DNA from: Zopfochytrium polystomum
Lineage: Eukaryota > Chytridiomycota > Chytridiomycetes > Chytridiales > Chytridiaceae
NCBI GenBank assembly: GCA_025765615.1
Contig: JAIVFJ010000602.1
Coordinates: forward strand, 1-20,056
DNA: 20,056 bases
Direction: 5' to 3'
Part shown: positions 1-8,999 of the stretch, in pieces
How positions within the stretch are numbered: the first letter of the stretch is position 1
Layout: each line of letters begins with the position of its first letter
Program-made: the position numbers and the translations under genes
The notes under the pieces: model-generated
The model's database searches: none
Seen by the model: the letters and a program-made list of their open reading frames with translations, nothing else
What the model was told of the DNA's origin: nothing

Positions 1-623
1 GCTGATCGTCATCAGTGCTCAACCGCTCCTCCTTTTGGTTGCTTGCTCAAAAAAATCTTTCCTTACTTGGACAATGTTTTTTTTTCGGCTTTATCAGCGG
101 AGACACCCCTCGATCACTCTCCCCCCTCCCTCTTTTTTCTCTCCTTCTTCCTGGCACAGTTACACCAGAGACAAGAAAGGTTTCATAAATGAACTTCCCA
201 AGAAGGAAGGAGACAAGCCAGATAAGGATCTCCCAACACTCAATGGTTGATTTATTGAACATGTGACGGACGGGAGAAAAAGGGTTGAGTGTGTGAGAGA
301 GACAAAAAAAAAAAAAAAAAAAAAAAAAAGAAAAAGGGAAGAAACACACATCCAAAAAAAGAAAAAAAGTAAAAGAAAGGACCCGAAAGAGCGATGGCTA
401 CATACATCGACCCCAACGTGAGCGAAGGGCTGCGATGACCGACAGAGACTGCGTGTGTGTCAGAGAGGCGAGAGCGAGAGGGAAGGCGGTGAGCGGTGAG
501 ATGCGGAGAGTGATGCTGGGAGAGCGGCAAGGGGGACGGCTTATACACTGTTACGCTGGATCCGCGAGCCGAGGGCGCTGAAGATCTGCGCTGATCTGCG
601 GAAGCTATCTTATCACCGTCGTC
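1..623. other. Region upstream of the receptor gene, no gene supported
   Basis: No convincing exon is visible. The stretch from about 283 to 380 is purine-rich and contains a 26-nt A run at 304-329. A 14-codon open frame at 394-438 (MATYIDPNVSEGLR) lies upstream of the receptor start. It contains a GTGAGC that looks like a 5-prime splice site at 418, but I found no acceptor that would join it in phase to the receptor exon, so it could be an upstream ORF, a leader exon or chance. The receptor frame is open upstream only to 582, because TGA lies at 579-581. Purine tracts around 425-490 (GAGAG type) resemble those upstream of the other genes. Confidence 0.5.
304..329. repeat. Poly-A run in a purine-rich block
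   Basis: Twenty-six consecutive A, followed by further A-rich sequence to about 380. It may be a simple repeat or an old retroposed tail; no adjacent retrocopy is visible. Confidence 0.9.
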
Positions 624-2021
624 ATGACGCCTCCTGGAAAACCCCTCTCCGTCGGTTGCACACATATCTCAACCTTGCAAACACAACAGACCTACCCCAT
701 CCGCTTCGATCAACCTACCCGTGCCGCGGCAACAGCCCTTCACGTGTCGGCGCTCTCGAACCTCGCCCTCTCCTTTGTCGGATCCGCCTTCATAATTGTC
801 TCCACCTATGTCGAAAAAAAGTATTCCACAATCGGTGCGTCTCGTGGAGGGGAAGGGGCCCAGGCTTTTCCACTTTTCTGTCTCACCAACGAACGGGTCC
901 AATAATCAAAACACAGGCGATCGCTACCCACTTTACATTAGCCTTATCAAGCTTTGTTGGAGCATCGCCCACTTTATCGATCATGCTATGTTCTTTACGT
1001 CCGACGGCCACCTGGCAAGGTCGACTTGCAAGGCGATGGGCGCCTTCTTGTTTGTAAGTTCGGCGTGCGGCTCATCGAGACGTGGAAGAAACTGACCCAC
1101 AGCACGCAAGGTTTTTCTGACGGCCGAGGGCGTGATGACGATCCTCATGGCGCTGTCGGTCTTTATGGCCATCCAGTTCGGCTGGCCGCTGGTCTACGGC
1201 CGAAACGACTGGATTCTCCTCTGTGTCACACTGGGGATGCCCTGCCTGACTGTGATCATTGCATGTAAGAGGTTCATCTGCAACTCTGTTCGAGCGCACG
1301 CCGCTTCGGCAGCAATCTAAACTGAATTCAAACAGTTGCGTTCGATGCCGTTGGCCCCGATTTGTACTTTTGCTTCCTCGACACGTCAAGAGAGAACGGA
1401 ATCATCATGGCAGGAACAATCGGAGTAATCGCCACCACCTGCCTTATTCTACCGATAGTGTTGTAAGTGATACACCTTTGCCTTTGATGTTTTTCCTTTG
1501 CCACAAGTCTATTGATGGTGTGCTCGATAAGGTACCTCTTTGTCCTGCGAAAGCTTAAAGTTATTGGAACGAGATCCTCCAGCAAGACCAGCGCATACAA
1601 CCGCTTCGGCGACGTCCTCGCGGACAGAGTGCAGCGATCCGTCGTCATCAAGACTTCAAGTACGAGCCTTCTCGTTCGTGCCTCCACCAGACTAACCCGT
1701 TTGCGACCAGGATACGTTGCAATCATCCTGATAACGTACATTCCGTCCGCCATGTACGGGCTCATGATTGGAATTTTCCGCGCTGAGCCGTACGCCGCCA
1801 TGTTCATCGTTGTGACCCTCGTCAACGCCGGCGGGACGGTCAACACCATTGTAAGCCAGATTCTTTCAAAAGCACTTGCTCGCAGCCGACAATTTCCCCT
1901 CTCTCCCTCCCACACTTAGGCCTACCTTTACCAACGCCGCCCTCACGCGTCTGACGAAGCAGCCCCAAACCTCAGCGACCCGCCTTCACCCGCGACGGTG
2001 AGCACCGGGCAGGTACCATAG
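624..2021 (+). CDS. Seven-transmembrane receptor, cAMP-receptor-like GPCR type
   Basis: Exons are 624-834, 917-1053, 1111-1264, 1336-1462, 1532-1659, 1711-1850 and 1920-2021. All introns are GT-AG, 51-82 nt long, and the phases join without any frameshift to give about 332 residues. Seven hydrophobic segments are seen: roughly residues 47-65, 76-97, 108-138, 150-168, 189-216, 255-278 and 285-303. Cys108 at the start of helix 3 (STCKAMG) and Cys180 in the second extracellular loop (YFCFLD) fit the conserved GPCR disulfide. A basic third intracellular loop (LRKLK followed by RSSSK) and a helix 7 ending NAGGTVNT-IAYLYQRR resemble cAMP-receptor-like and related GPCRs of protists. The role would be plasma-membrane sensing through G proteins; the ligand is unknown. 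The start at 624 is the first in-frame ATG. The TAG at 2019-2021 may be premature (see the next entry). I am sure it is a 7TM protein and less sure of the subfamily. Confidence 0.82.
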
Positions 2022-2587
2022 GGCTACGCCCAGTGGTCGCGACGACGCCGACGGGCGGCAGCGGGGGCAGCAGCGACAACCGCAGCATCCAGCTTTCACC
2101 GACACCAGTCGCCCCAGAAGCTGGACTACATCGGCGCGGCGGGGTGTATCCGGGAGTCGTCGGCGGCGGTGGTGCTGCGGCGGGGATGGCGGGGGTGGCG
2201 GGGGGACGGTACTACTACGGTGAGAGCGCGGGGCACAGCGTTTGCATCGAGACCGGGGGACGGCGGGGACCGGGTGGCGGTGGCGGCGGCGGGAGGTGCG
2301 GCGGGCCGCGGGGTTCTCTGGGGCGGGTCCGCTGTCGGGTTCGCCGACGTGGAGCCAGACGTTCATTCCGACGGGCTACGGGCAAGGGTATGGTGGCGGT
2401 GGCGGCGGCGCCAGCGGGGGCGGCGTCGGCAGTGGGAGCGGGCGGTACGGCAGCAACCCGGGGATTGCAGGCGGGCTGGGCCATCCCCAGGGGGCCATGG
2501 AGGCGGGTACATTCCATACGGTCGGCGGTCATAGCAGGCGCGGATGGAGGATCTGTCCCTGACGGAGGTAGAAAAAGTTGTAATTAG
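2022..2587 (+). other. Gly-rich possible C-terminal tail of the receptor, frame uncertain
   Basis: Directly after the receptor stop the sequence stays very GC-rich and has coding-like Gly-rich stretches that move between frames. Examples are GYAQWS just after the stop, then GGSGGSSDNRSIQ, GGVYPGVVGGGGAAAG and GGRYYYGESAGHS in a second frame, and GYGQGYGGGGGG and GSGRYGSNPGIAGG further on in a third frame. A frame ends at 2585-2587. Gly/Tyr/Ser-rich cytoplasmic tails are plausible for protist GPCRs. The indel frequency seen in GC-rich parts of the other genes suggests a receptor tail broken by one or more indels and one stop. It could instead be 3-prime untranslated sequence. Confidence 0.4.
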
Positions 2588-2704
2588 GTTGCTTTTTGTT
2601 TATAGTTGGAGCCTACTAGTTCTTAAAAACTCTATGCCGGAATCACGATAAAACGCAAGTCGATAAACCATAGCACAGGCACGGCCTTACTTTTCTCTTT
2701 TGCC

Positions 2705-2723
2705 TTTTTTTTTTTTTTTTTTT
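2705..2723. repeat. Poly-T run
   Basis: Nineteen consecutive T downstream of the receptor tail. No associated element is seen. Confidence 0.9.
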
Positions 2724-2791
2724 GGTTTGGTTTCCGTTTCCGTACCGGACGAAGACGGGCGGCGGGCGACCCTCATGCACAGTGCCTTGTT

Positions 2792-2823
<32 letters not shown>

Positions 2824-2840
2824 GAGAGAGGAGGAGAGAG

Positions 2841-2876
<36 letters not shown>

Positions 2877-2950
2877 AGAGGAGAGAGAGAGAGAGAGCGA
2901 GAGAGAAAGAGAGAGGAGAGAGAGAGAGAGAGAGTAGAGAGCAGAGAGAA
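2792..2950. repeat. Long imperfect (GA)n microsatellite
   Basis: About 155 bases of almost pure GA dinucleotides with scattered GGA, GCGA and AAGA interruptions. It lies about 600 bases upstream of paralogue 1. A comparable tract lies upstream of paralogue 3. Confidence 0.95.
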
Positions 2951-3421
2951 GGCATTATCGCATGCGAGGGAAGCACGCCCGCGCGGGCGTCAGGCTGAGC
3001 AGTTGCGGGCAGACACTGACCTGATGGACCTATTCTGTGTTCGGGACGTCCAGAGAGAAAGGTAATTGATTGGGCTGAGACATTCCGAGACCCGCCGGGA
3101 CGAGAGGTTTCCAAGGCTCACCGGGTTTTCAAGTGCCACATGCGAGAGCGACTTGGCAGACCGCGGGACAGACGGGGGGGCGGAGCCCGCATAGACACAA
3201 AGAAGTTCAGAGAAACTTCACAACACAGCATGACTTCCGCAAAAAGGAAGGTAGGTGTCGTCGGCATGGTAACGTTGCTCAGCCCGCCGCCCCTCGACAA
3301 AGCGGTCGTCTCCAGTCTCCCTCCCCTCCAGCTGTGCAGTGTGTTTGTTCCGTCTTCTTTATAGCCGTCACATAAAGCGGAGGCACTCCCCGACACACCA
3401 CACACACATACACACACCCAC

Positions 3422-3442
3422 CTCTCTCTCTCTCTCTCTCTC
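3422..3442. repeat. Short (CT)n tract in the proximal upstream region of paralogue 1
   Basis: About ten CT units ending some 110 bases before the start codon. CT tracts also lie about 245 bases upstream of paralogue 2 and about 180 bases upstream of paralogue 3, so it may be part of a shared promoter or leader. Confidence 0.85.
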
Positions 3443-3553
3443 GCCTCCTCATAACTCACACCAAGAAAGTGCATCAACCAACGGAATTCTTTCGCCTCCT
3501 CACAAAACAGTCCGCCCAAGCTGCGCCAACCTTGACCCTGTCAGCCCCCCGCC

Positions 3554-6500
3554 ATGGCACCCACCACACAATCGGCCGCGACCGCCGCACCGCCTCCCGT
3601 CCCGCGCGGCCGCCGCCGGACCACCGTCCGACCCCGAAGCGCCCTCTTTCCCGCCGCCGCATTCCTCGCCCTGCTTCTGACGACGCTGGCCGCCGCCAAG
3701 TTGTTTACGGCCGTCTCGGCCGACGGCGACGTCAGCTTCGGCAGCAGCAGCGTGCTGGCAGCCTCCGGTCTCATTCAGCCGGTGTCGGACGGCGTCGCCG
3801 GTCTCGGGTCGGCGGCCGGAGGACGCAGAAGGCTTGGTCTCGCTGTTCCGGCGCGGGCGGGAAGATCAAGCACGCCGCTGAAGCTGTGAGAGGCAGCCTT
3901 GCCACAACTTCCCTTCCCTAGTAGCCGTTGTTACCGGACTTCAACGGCCGTCCACTAGGCCCACCCCCTCCCCTTCTGGTAAACTAAACCCAGGTCGCCA
4001 CACGTAGCCGAAGACGCCGGCAAGGGTGTCGCGAACGTGGCCCAAAGACGCAGCGAACGGTGTCGCGGACGCGGGGAAGGCGGCAAGTGCTTTCTTATAT
4101 GAGTTTTGGGGGAGCGAGGTCTTGGCGCGCGGGAACAAGATGCTGACTTTTTAGGTACCCCCGCCCTCCCTCCCCCCCTTTCAAGGTTGGACAACGGCGT
4201 GGCGACCGTCGCAAAGGACGCAGCGAAAGGCGCCGAGACAGCGGCGAAAGCGGTCAGTTTCCGCTTTATTCCGCTATATATCTCACAACGCCCCACCTCC
4301 GAGCTAACATCGAAACGACGGTCCCCTATCTCCGCCTTGCTCTCCCCCCGTTCTAACCCTCCTTGCAGACGGCGAATGTCGCAAAGGACGCTGCACAGGC
4401 GGTAAGTTAGCTAACCCGTGCTGTGAGCACGGACGGCTGAAAGCTCTGACATCTCGGTCCCATTTCCAGACAGCAAACGTCGCCAAGGACGCGGCGAAAG
4501 GGGTGAGCGTCTAATTGATCATCCGCGTTAGTCCCACTCACAGAAGCCCCACTTTTCTGATTCTCTAGACGGCAGCCGTCGCAAAAGATGTAAGGCCCTC
4601 TTTCCAAGCCTCCCCCCGTCCATTCCACAGTTCGCAGCCCATTCACATCGCTAACGATGCGGCACTGAACGATGACGTCCCTTAGGCGGCGAAAGGAGTG
4701 AGTCTTTTTGCAACGTTTGCGAGAACCAAATCCCCCAACTGACCCAATCTAATCTATTCTTTCGTCGCCCAGGTGGCAAAAGTTGCACCAAAAGTGAGTG
4801 AGCTCAAGACTTTAGTACAGGACCCGAATGTTTAAAAACGATTGAAAATCTTGCAGGTTCTAAAAACCGTGGAGAACGCCACGCCTGGTAAGTTCGGCTT
4901 TTACCCATTCAGCTTCGCTGGTTTTTTTTTTTCCTTAACCCCATTGGCCACAGTGACGAGAGCGATTACGGGCGCCGTCAAAACCGGCATCGACGCGGGG
5001 AAGGACATTGCCAAGGGGAAAAGCATTGGAAGTGAAGTACCAAATCGTCCACCGATGGGTGGCCCCTGGGGTTTGCTTTCTAATGCAAACCTAGTCCCCC
5101 AGCAATCGCGAAAGCACGTTGCTAAGGGGGACGCTCTAAAATACGGCAAGAAGGCGTTACCCACGGTGAGTACCCCCCTCCCTCATGATTAATGGAGTAA
5201 AGGGGGTTGATGTGCGCCCGCACAGTTGCTAATGTTTGCTTTTGCCTCACAATCACGCGCCCTTCCAGGAGCGCGACTTGAAAGTATGCCGTATTATGAT
5301 ATGCCTTTTCGCTTCAACTCGTTGAGACTTACTGTTTCTTTTCAACGACAGAATATTCAAACCGTCGCCAACGTGATCCCGAATCCAGGTAAAGTTAATC
5401 CCGCCCGTCTATAGGAATTGAGAGCTTCCCTAATTGATTATAATTCTTCGCGAAATACGACCGTCTACGACCCCCCTCCACCAGTCGGTAAAGCGATAAG
5501 CGCCGGCGTCACGGTTGCGCAAAGCGGCATCGCGATCGGGAAAGGAATAGCAAAGGGGCGAGAAAGCAGGCCGTAAGTCGCGATTCCCCTAGTTTTGTTA
5601 AACCCCCAATGTCGCTTCTCGTTCTCACCGTGCACCAAACATTTTGCTCAATTACACATAAAATGCAACTCCCCTAGAAATTTTGAAAGACGTCGGGAAG
5701 ACGGTCGCGGACGGCGCCATCGGAATGGTGCCGGGAGGTACTGTTCGACTTTCAAGCACAACCTTATTTTATTTTATTTTTATTTATTTTTTTCCCCCTT
5801 TTGTTTCTTCTTCTCAATATCCTGACTTGAAACTACTTCTAGGTGGTGCCCTCAAGAAAGTGGCCCAAGCCGGAAAGGAGATCAAGGGAGCCGTGTCCGC
5901 AGCCAAAGGCAAGTTACCAGCGTCCCGCTTCTCCGCAACTTTCCCACGCCTGCTTAAAACACCAACCCCCTAACCTTCCCCCAAACACGAATTTAATACT
6001 CCCCCCCCCCCCCCCCCCCTAACAGAGGCCAAAGCCGGCGTCCAAGCTGCGCGCAACCTCCCCCAAGCTGATCAAAGACGCGGCCAAGACTCCCTCCGTA
6101 ACGCAGGGGGTGAAGAAGGCTGACGTCGCGCGGGCGGCGGCCAAGGTGGTGAACCGCGAGGTGCAGCACGCGGTGAACAGCAACGGTGGGGACCCCGGGA
6201 CGGGCGGGGCAGCGGGGAAGGCGGCGGGGGCGATTGTGAATAAGGTGCTTGGCGGGGGGAAAGGAGGCGCGGCGGCGGCGGGTGGGAAAGGATCGGCGGC
6301 GGCGGCCGGAGGGAAGGCGACGGCGCGTGGGGCTGGTGGTGTTGGTGGCAAGACTGCTACCAAGGGCGGCGCGGGGAGAGGGTGCCGGAACCAAGGGCAC
6401 GCCACGGGGTGCGGGCACGACTGCGAACAAGGCCGGGGGCGCTGGTACTGGCACCAAGGGCGCGGGAGGGCACTGTCGCGACCAAGGGTGCACCTGGAGC

Positions 6501-8905
6501 CAAGGGCGGCGCGCAACGTGGAGCGGTCGCTACCGGGGGCAAGGGCACAGGCGGCGGCGCCGTGCCCAAGAGCGGAACGGTAGCCGGTGCTGGTACCAAG
6601 GGTACACCGCGTGGTGCAGGTACTACTGCGAATAAGGTTGGCGGCGCTGGTACTGGCACCAACACGGCGAGGACCGCTGCCGGAACCAAGGGTACAGGCG
6701 GGCCGGCCGCCGGAGGCAAGGGCACACAGCGCGTCACTGGTGCCACTGGGAACAAGGCCGGCGGGGGCGGCGCCGCTACTGGCACTAAAAGCACCGCCGT
6801 TCGTGGCGCAGGCGGCGGCAACGCTGCTGTCAAGGGCGCAGCAGGAGGTGGTGCTGGAGCCAAGGGTACCGCACGTGGTGCGGGTACTACTGCGAACAAG
6901 GTCGGCGGCACTGGTACCACTGGAACCAAGGGAGGTGCGGCCGTGACCGGAGCCAAAGGCACACAGCGTGCTCCTGGAGGCAAGGGTTGCAAGCGGCACT
7001 ACCTACCGGCACCAAGGGCACGACTCGCACCGCAGGCGGCGGCATCACCGCGGGCAAGGGCACTGCGGGAGGCGGTGCTGGACCGAAAGGCACTGCCGGT
7101 CGTGGTGCGGGTTGCTACTGCGAACAAGGCCGGCGGCGCTGGCACTGGAACCAAGGCCTCGGGGACTGCTGGTGCTGGGACTAAGGGCGGTGCGGCTGCG
7201 ATCGGAGCGAAGGGAACACAGCGCGCCGCGGGAGGCAAGGGCACAGGCAGTGCTGCTACTGGCACTAAGGGCACGTCTCGTACCGCAGGCGGCGGCGGCG
7301 GCACCACCGCGGTCAAGGGCACAGCAAAGGGCGGTGCTGGAGCCCAGGGCACCACACGTGGTGCGGGTACTGCGAACAAGGCCGGGGGCACCGGTACTGG
7401 AACCAAGGCCGCGGGGGGCTGGCACCAAGGGAGGTGCGGCCGCGACCGGAGCTAAGGGCACACCAGCGTGCTGCTACTGGCACCAAGGGCACGACTCGTA
7501 CCGCAGGCGGCGGCTGGTGGCAACCCTGCTGTCAAAGGCGCAGCAGGAGGCGGTGCTGGAGCCAAGGGTACGGCACGTGGTGCGGGTACTACTACAACCA
7601 AGGCCGCGGGGCCCGGCACCAAGGGAGGTGCGGCCGCGACTGGAGCCAAGGGCACACAGCGTGCTGCTGGAGGCAAGGGCACAGCCAGTGGTGCTACTGG
7701 CACCAAGGGCACGTCTCGTACCACAGGCGGCGGCGGCACCACCGCGCTCAAGGGCGCAGCAAAGGGCGGTGCTGGAGCCCAGGGCACCGCACGTGGTGCG
7801 GGTCCTACTACAACCAAGGCCGCTGGGCCCGGCACCAAGGGCGCTGCGGCCGCGACCGGAGCTAAGGGCACACAGCGTGCTGCTACTGGCACCAAGGGCA
7901 CGTCTCGTACCACAGGCGGCGGCGGCAACCCTGCTGTCAAAGGCGCAGCAGGAGGCGGTGCTGGAGCCAAGGGTACCGCACGTGGTGCAGGTACTACTAC
8001 AAACAAGGCTGGCACCAAGGGCGGTGCGGCCGCGACCGGAGCCAAGGGCACACAACAACGCGGTTCGGTGGCTGCCGGGGGCAAGCCTGCTGGCACCGCA
8101 GCTGCCAACAAGGGTGCAGGCGTCACCGCGGGGGCCAAGGGAACAACGCGCGGAACGGCCGGTACAGCCGGGAACAAAGGCGCTGGCGGTGGGGGTGGTG
8201 CAGGAAACAAGAGCACGCAGCGAGCCGCAAGTGGCACTACTACCGGAGCCAAAGGCACTGGTGCGGGCGCGACTTGCCGGCAAGGGCGCGGGCGGCACGG
8301 CCGGAGGCAAGAGTACACAACGTGGCACAACTGGTGCTGCCAGCGCTACGGGTACCAAGGGCGCAACGCGAACCGCAGGCGGCGTACCCGCAAGCAAGGG
8401 GGCTGGCAGCACGACTGCAATCAAGGGCGGCGGCGCACCGCTCGCGGAGCGGGAGGGACAACAGGCGGGAACAGACCGGCGCTACGAGTCGCGGAGCAGG
8501 CGGTACTGTCCAGCAGAAGGGCCAGGGTCAGGGTAAAGCGGCTACGACACAAAGACCGGGTCAGAGTGGCGCCGGGGCGGCGAAGGGTAACGCAAACAAG
8601 CAGCCAACCACAGCGGCTGCTGCCAAAACAGGGTCCCGCCGCCAAGCAGGCCGCAGCGCCCAATACGAAGGCGGCGGGCGTGGCGAGTGGGTCCAAAACC
8701 GCGCAGCAGACCAAGCAGCAGACTCCGGCCAAATCCCAGGCGTCGCAGCCCAGGGCGCAGCCGCAGACGAAAGCAGCGTCTTCGCAGCAGCAGGCGACGA
8801 AACCTGCTGCGGCCAAGCCCGCCGCCGCTGCAGCTAAGCCCGCCGCCGCTGCTTGCAAAGCCAGCGGCTGCTGCGAAACCCGCGTCCAGCGGTAAGAAGA
8901 AGTGA
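3554..8905 (+). CDS. Paralogue 1: secreted 11-mer-repeat and polycationic repeat protein
   Basis: Unrecognised family. Seventeen exons: 3554-3885, 3994-4082, 4186-4252, 4369-4401, 4470-4502, 4569-4589, 4686-4697, 4773-4793, 4857-4887, 4954-5031, 5103-5165, 5269-5283, 5352-5388, 5485-5572, 5678-5737, 5843-5908 and 6026-8905, about 1,310 residues in all. The start at 3554 sits in GCCATGG. Residues about 18-55 are a basic stretch (RGRRR) and a hydrophobic core (AAAFLALLLTTLAAAKL), a signal peptide or anchor. An acidic spacer leads to LVSLFRRGGKIKHAAEA. The 11-mer exons, a nine-exon core and a giant Gly/Ala/Thr/Lys exon follow, ending ASSGKKK then TGA. Compared with the paralogues, single-base indels occur in exon 1 (before 3822 and near 3856), exons 2 (two), 3, 11 and 14, and repeatedly in exon 17, so no single uninterrupted frame exists. 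Introns are 63-117 nt; two are GC-AG. The secreted-polycation role is inferred. Confidence 0.75.
3994..4697 (+). other. Paralogue 1 block of 11-mer-repeat exons
   Basis: Exons of 89 (87 plus two extra bases), 67 (66 plus one), 33, 33, 21 and 12 nt encode repeats of VANVAKDAANG type. The two 33-nt exons encode TANVAKDAAQA and TANVAKDAAKG. The 21-nt and 12-nt exons (TAAVAKD and AAKG) together make one further 33-nt unit split by an intron. All junctions are phase 0. The pattern of hydrophobic V/A positions against K/D is that of amphipathic helical 11-mers, as known in group 3 LEA proteins and synucleins. The resemblance is to the repeat pattern only and does not establish homology. Confidence 0.8.
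4083..4185 (+). other. GC-AG intron 2 of paralogue 1
   Basis: The donor is GCG followed by GCAAGT and the acceptor is TTTCAAG. The equivalent exon end in paralogue 2 has a normal GTGAAC donor. GC donors normally keep strong U1 complementarity elsewhere, as GCAAGT does here. Confidence 0.7.
4773..5908 (+). other. Paralogue 1 conserved core of nine small exons
   Basis: The exons encode in order VAKVAPK, VLKTVENATP, VTRAITGAVKTGIDAGKD, a DALKYGKKALPT segment, ERDLK (15 nt), NIQTVANVIPNP, VGKAISAGVTVAQSGIAI, ILKDVGKTVADGAIGMVPG and GALKKVAQAGKEIKGAV. Their order, phases and lengths match paralogues 2 and 3. Nearly every segment is a short Ala/Gly/Lys amphipathic helix; the IPNP and VPGG turns recur as breakers. 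Exon 11 has one extra base in AAAG(C)ACGTTGC and exon 14 one extra G, judged from the other copies. No known domain is recognised. Confidence 0.8.
5909..6025 (+). other. GC-AG intron with a 19-C tract before the terminal exon
   Basis: The donor is AAAG followed by GCAAGT and the acceptor is CTAACAG at 6025. A run of nineteen C (6001-6019) sits just before the acceptor. The corresponding intron of paralogue 2 also has a GC donor (12049), while paralogue 3 has GTGAGT. Confidence 0.75.
6026..8905 (+). other. Paralogue 1 terminal exon: Gly/Thr/Ala/Lys repeat and H1-like tail
   Basis: The exon opens with a family-conserved segment (GVQAARNLPK, then DVARAAAKVVNREVQHAVNS and AIVNKVLGGGKGG). From about 6380 to 8330 a degenerate repeat of about 190-260 nt follows. 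Its motif GAGAKGTARGAGTT starts near 6586, 6850, 7074, 7333, 7552, 7768 and 7957, with GTKGTSRT and GAKGTQRA between. From about 8640 the composition shifts to Gln/Lys/Ala/Pro, ending with KPAAAKPAAAAAKPAAA and SSGKKK, much like a histone H1 tail. Acidic residues are almost absent. The best frame changes several times through single-base indels. Confidence 0.75.
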
Positions 8906-8973
8906 AGAGCCATTGACTGAGCTGAGGACGCCACCGAGTTTACATTTATGATCTGTTTTCCCTGGACAATCAG

Positions 8974-8999
8974 AACTGTGAGTTTACTCACTCACAGTT
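8974..8999 (+). repeat. Perfect 10-bp inverted repeat (hairpin) downstream of paralogue 1
   Basis: The arms are AACTGTGAGT (8974-8983) and ACTCACAGTT (8990-8999) around a 6-nt loop, about 70 bases after the stop codon. It would form a stable 3-prime-UTR stem-loop or could be a dyad binding site. No role is known. Confidence 0.8.

Larger units (their letters stand above)
2588..3553. other. Intergenic region between receptor and paralogue 1
   Basis: It holds a poly-T run (2705-2723), a long GA tract (about 2792-2950) and a short CT tract (3422-3442), described separately. No exon is supported; open frames over the GA tract are low-complexity Arg-Glu strings. The last about 110 bases, pyrimidine-rich and lying between the CT tract and the ATG at 3554, are the likely 5-prime leader of the next gene. 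Confidence 0.6.

Noticed and set aside
304..380. Retrotransposon poly-A tail
   Set aside because: No reverse transcriptase remnant, target-site duplication or retrocopy is visible next to it.
2700..3114. Arg-Glu-repeat and Ser-Leu-repeat open frames
   Set aside because: Pure translation of the GA microsatellite on either strand.
3994..4793. A CRISPR-like array, because short similar units alternate with unique spacers
   Set aside because: The units are diverged coding exons bounded by GT/GC and AG, with spacers of 63-116 nt. The translation, not the DNA, is what repeats.
6300..8330. Collagen-like protein
   Set aside because: Gly recurs, but there is no sustained Gly-X-Y triplet period. Units are GTKGT and GAKGT with GG and GGGG interruptions.
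6019..8461. Long minus-strand open frames over the paralogue 1 terminal exon (up to about 320 residues, Pro/Ala/Ser-rich)
   Set aside because: They are mirror images of GC-rich Gly/Ala/Lys codons. They have no splice pattern or conserved motif and are matched by similar shadows in the other paralogues.
8640..8905. A separate histone H1 gene
   Set aside because: The KPAAA tail is continuous with the upstream exon. There is no globular H1 domain or start, and the gene has a signal segment.
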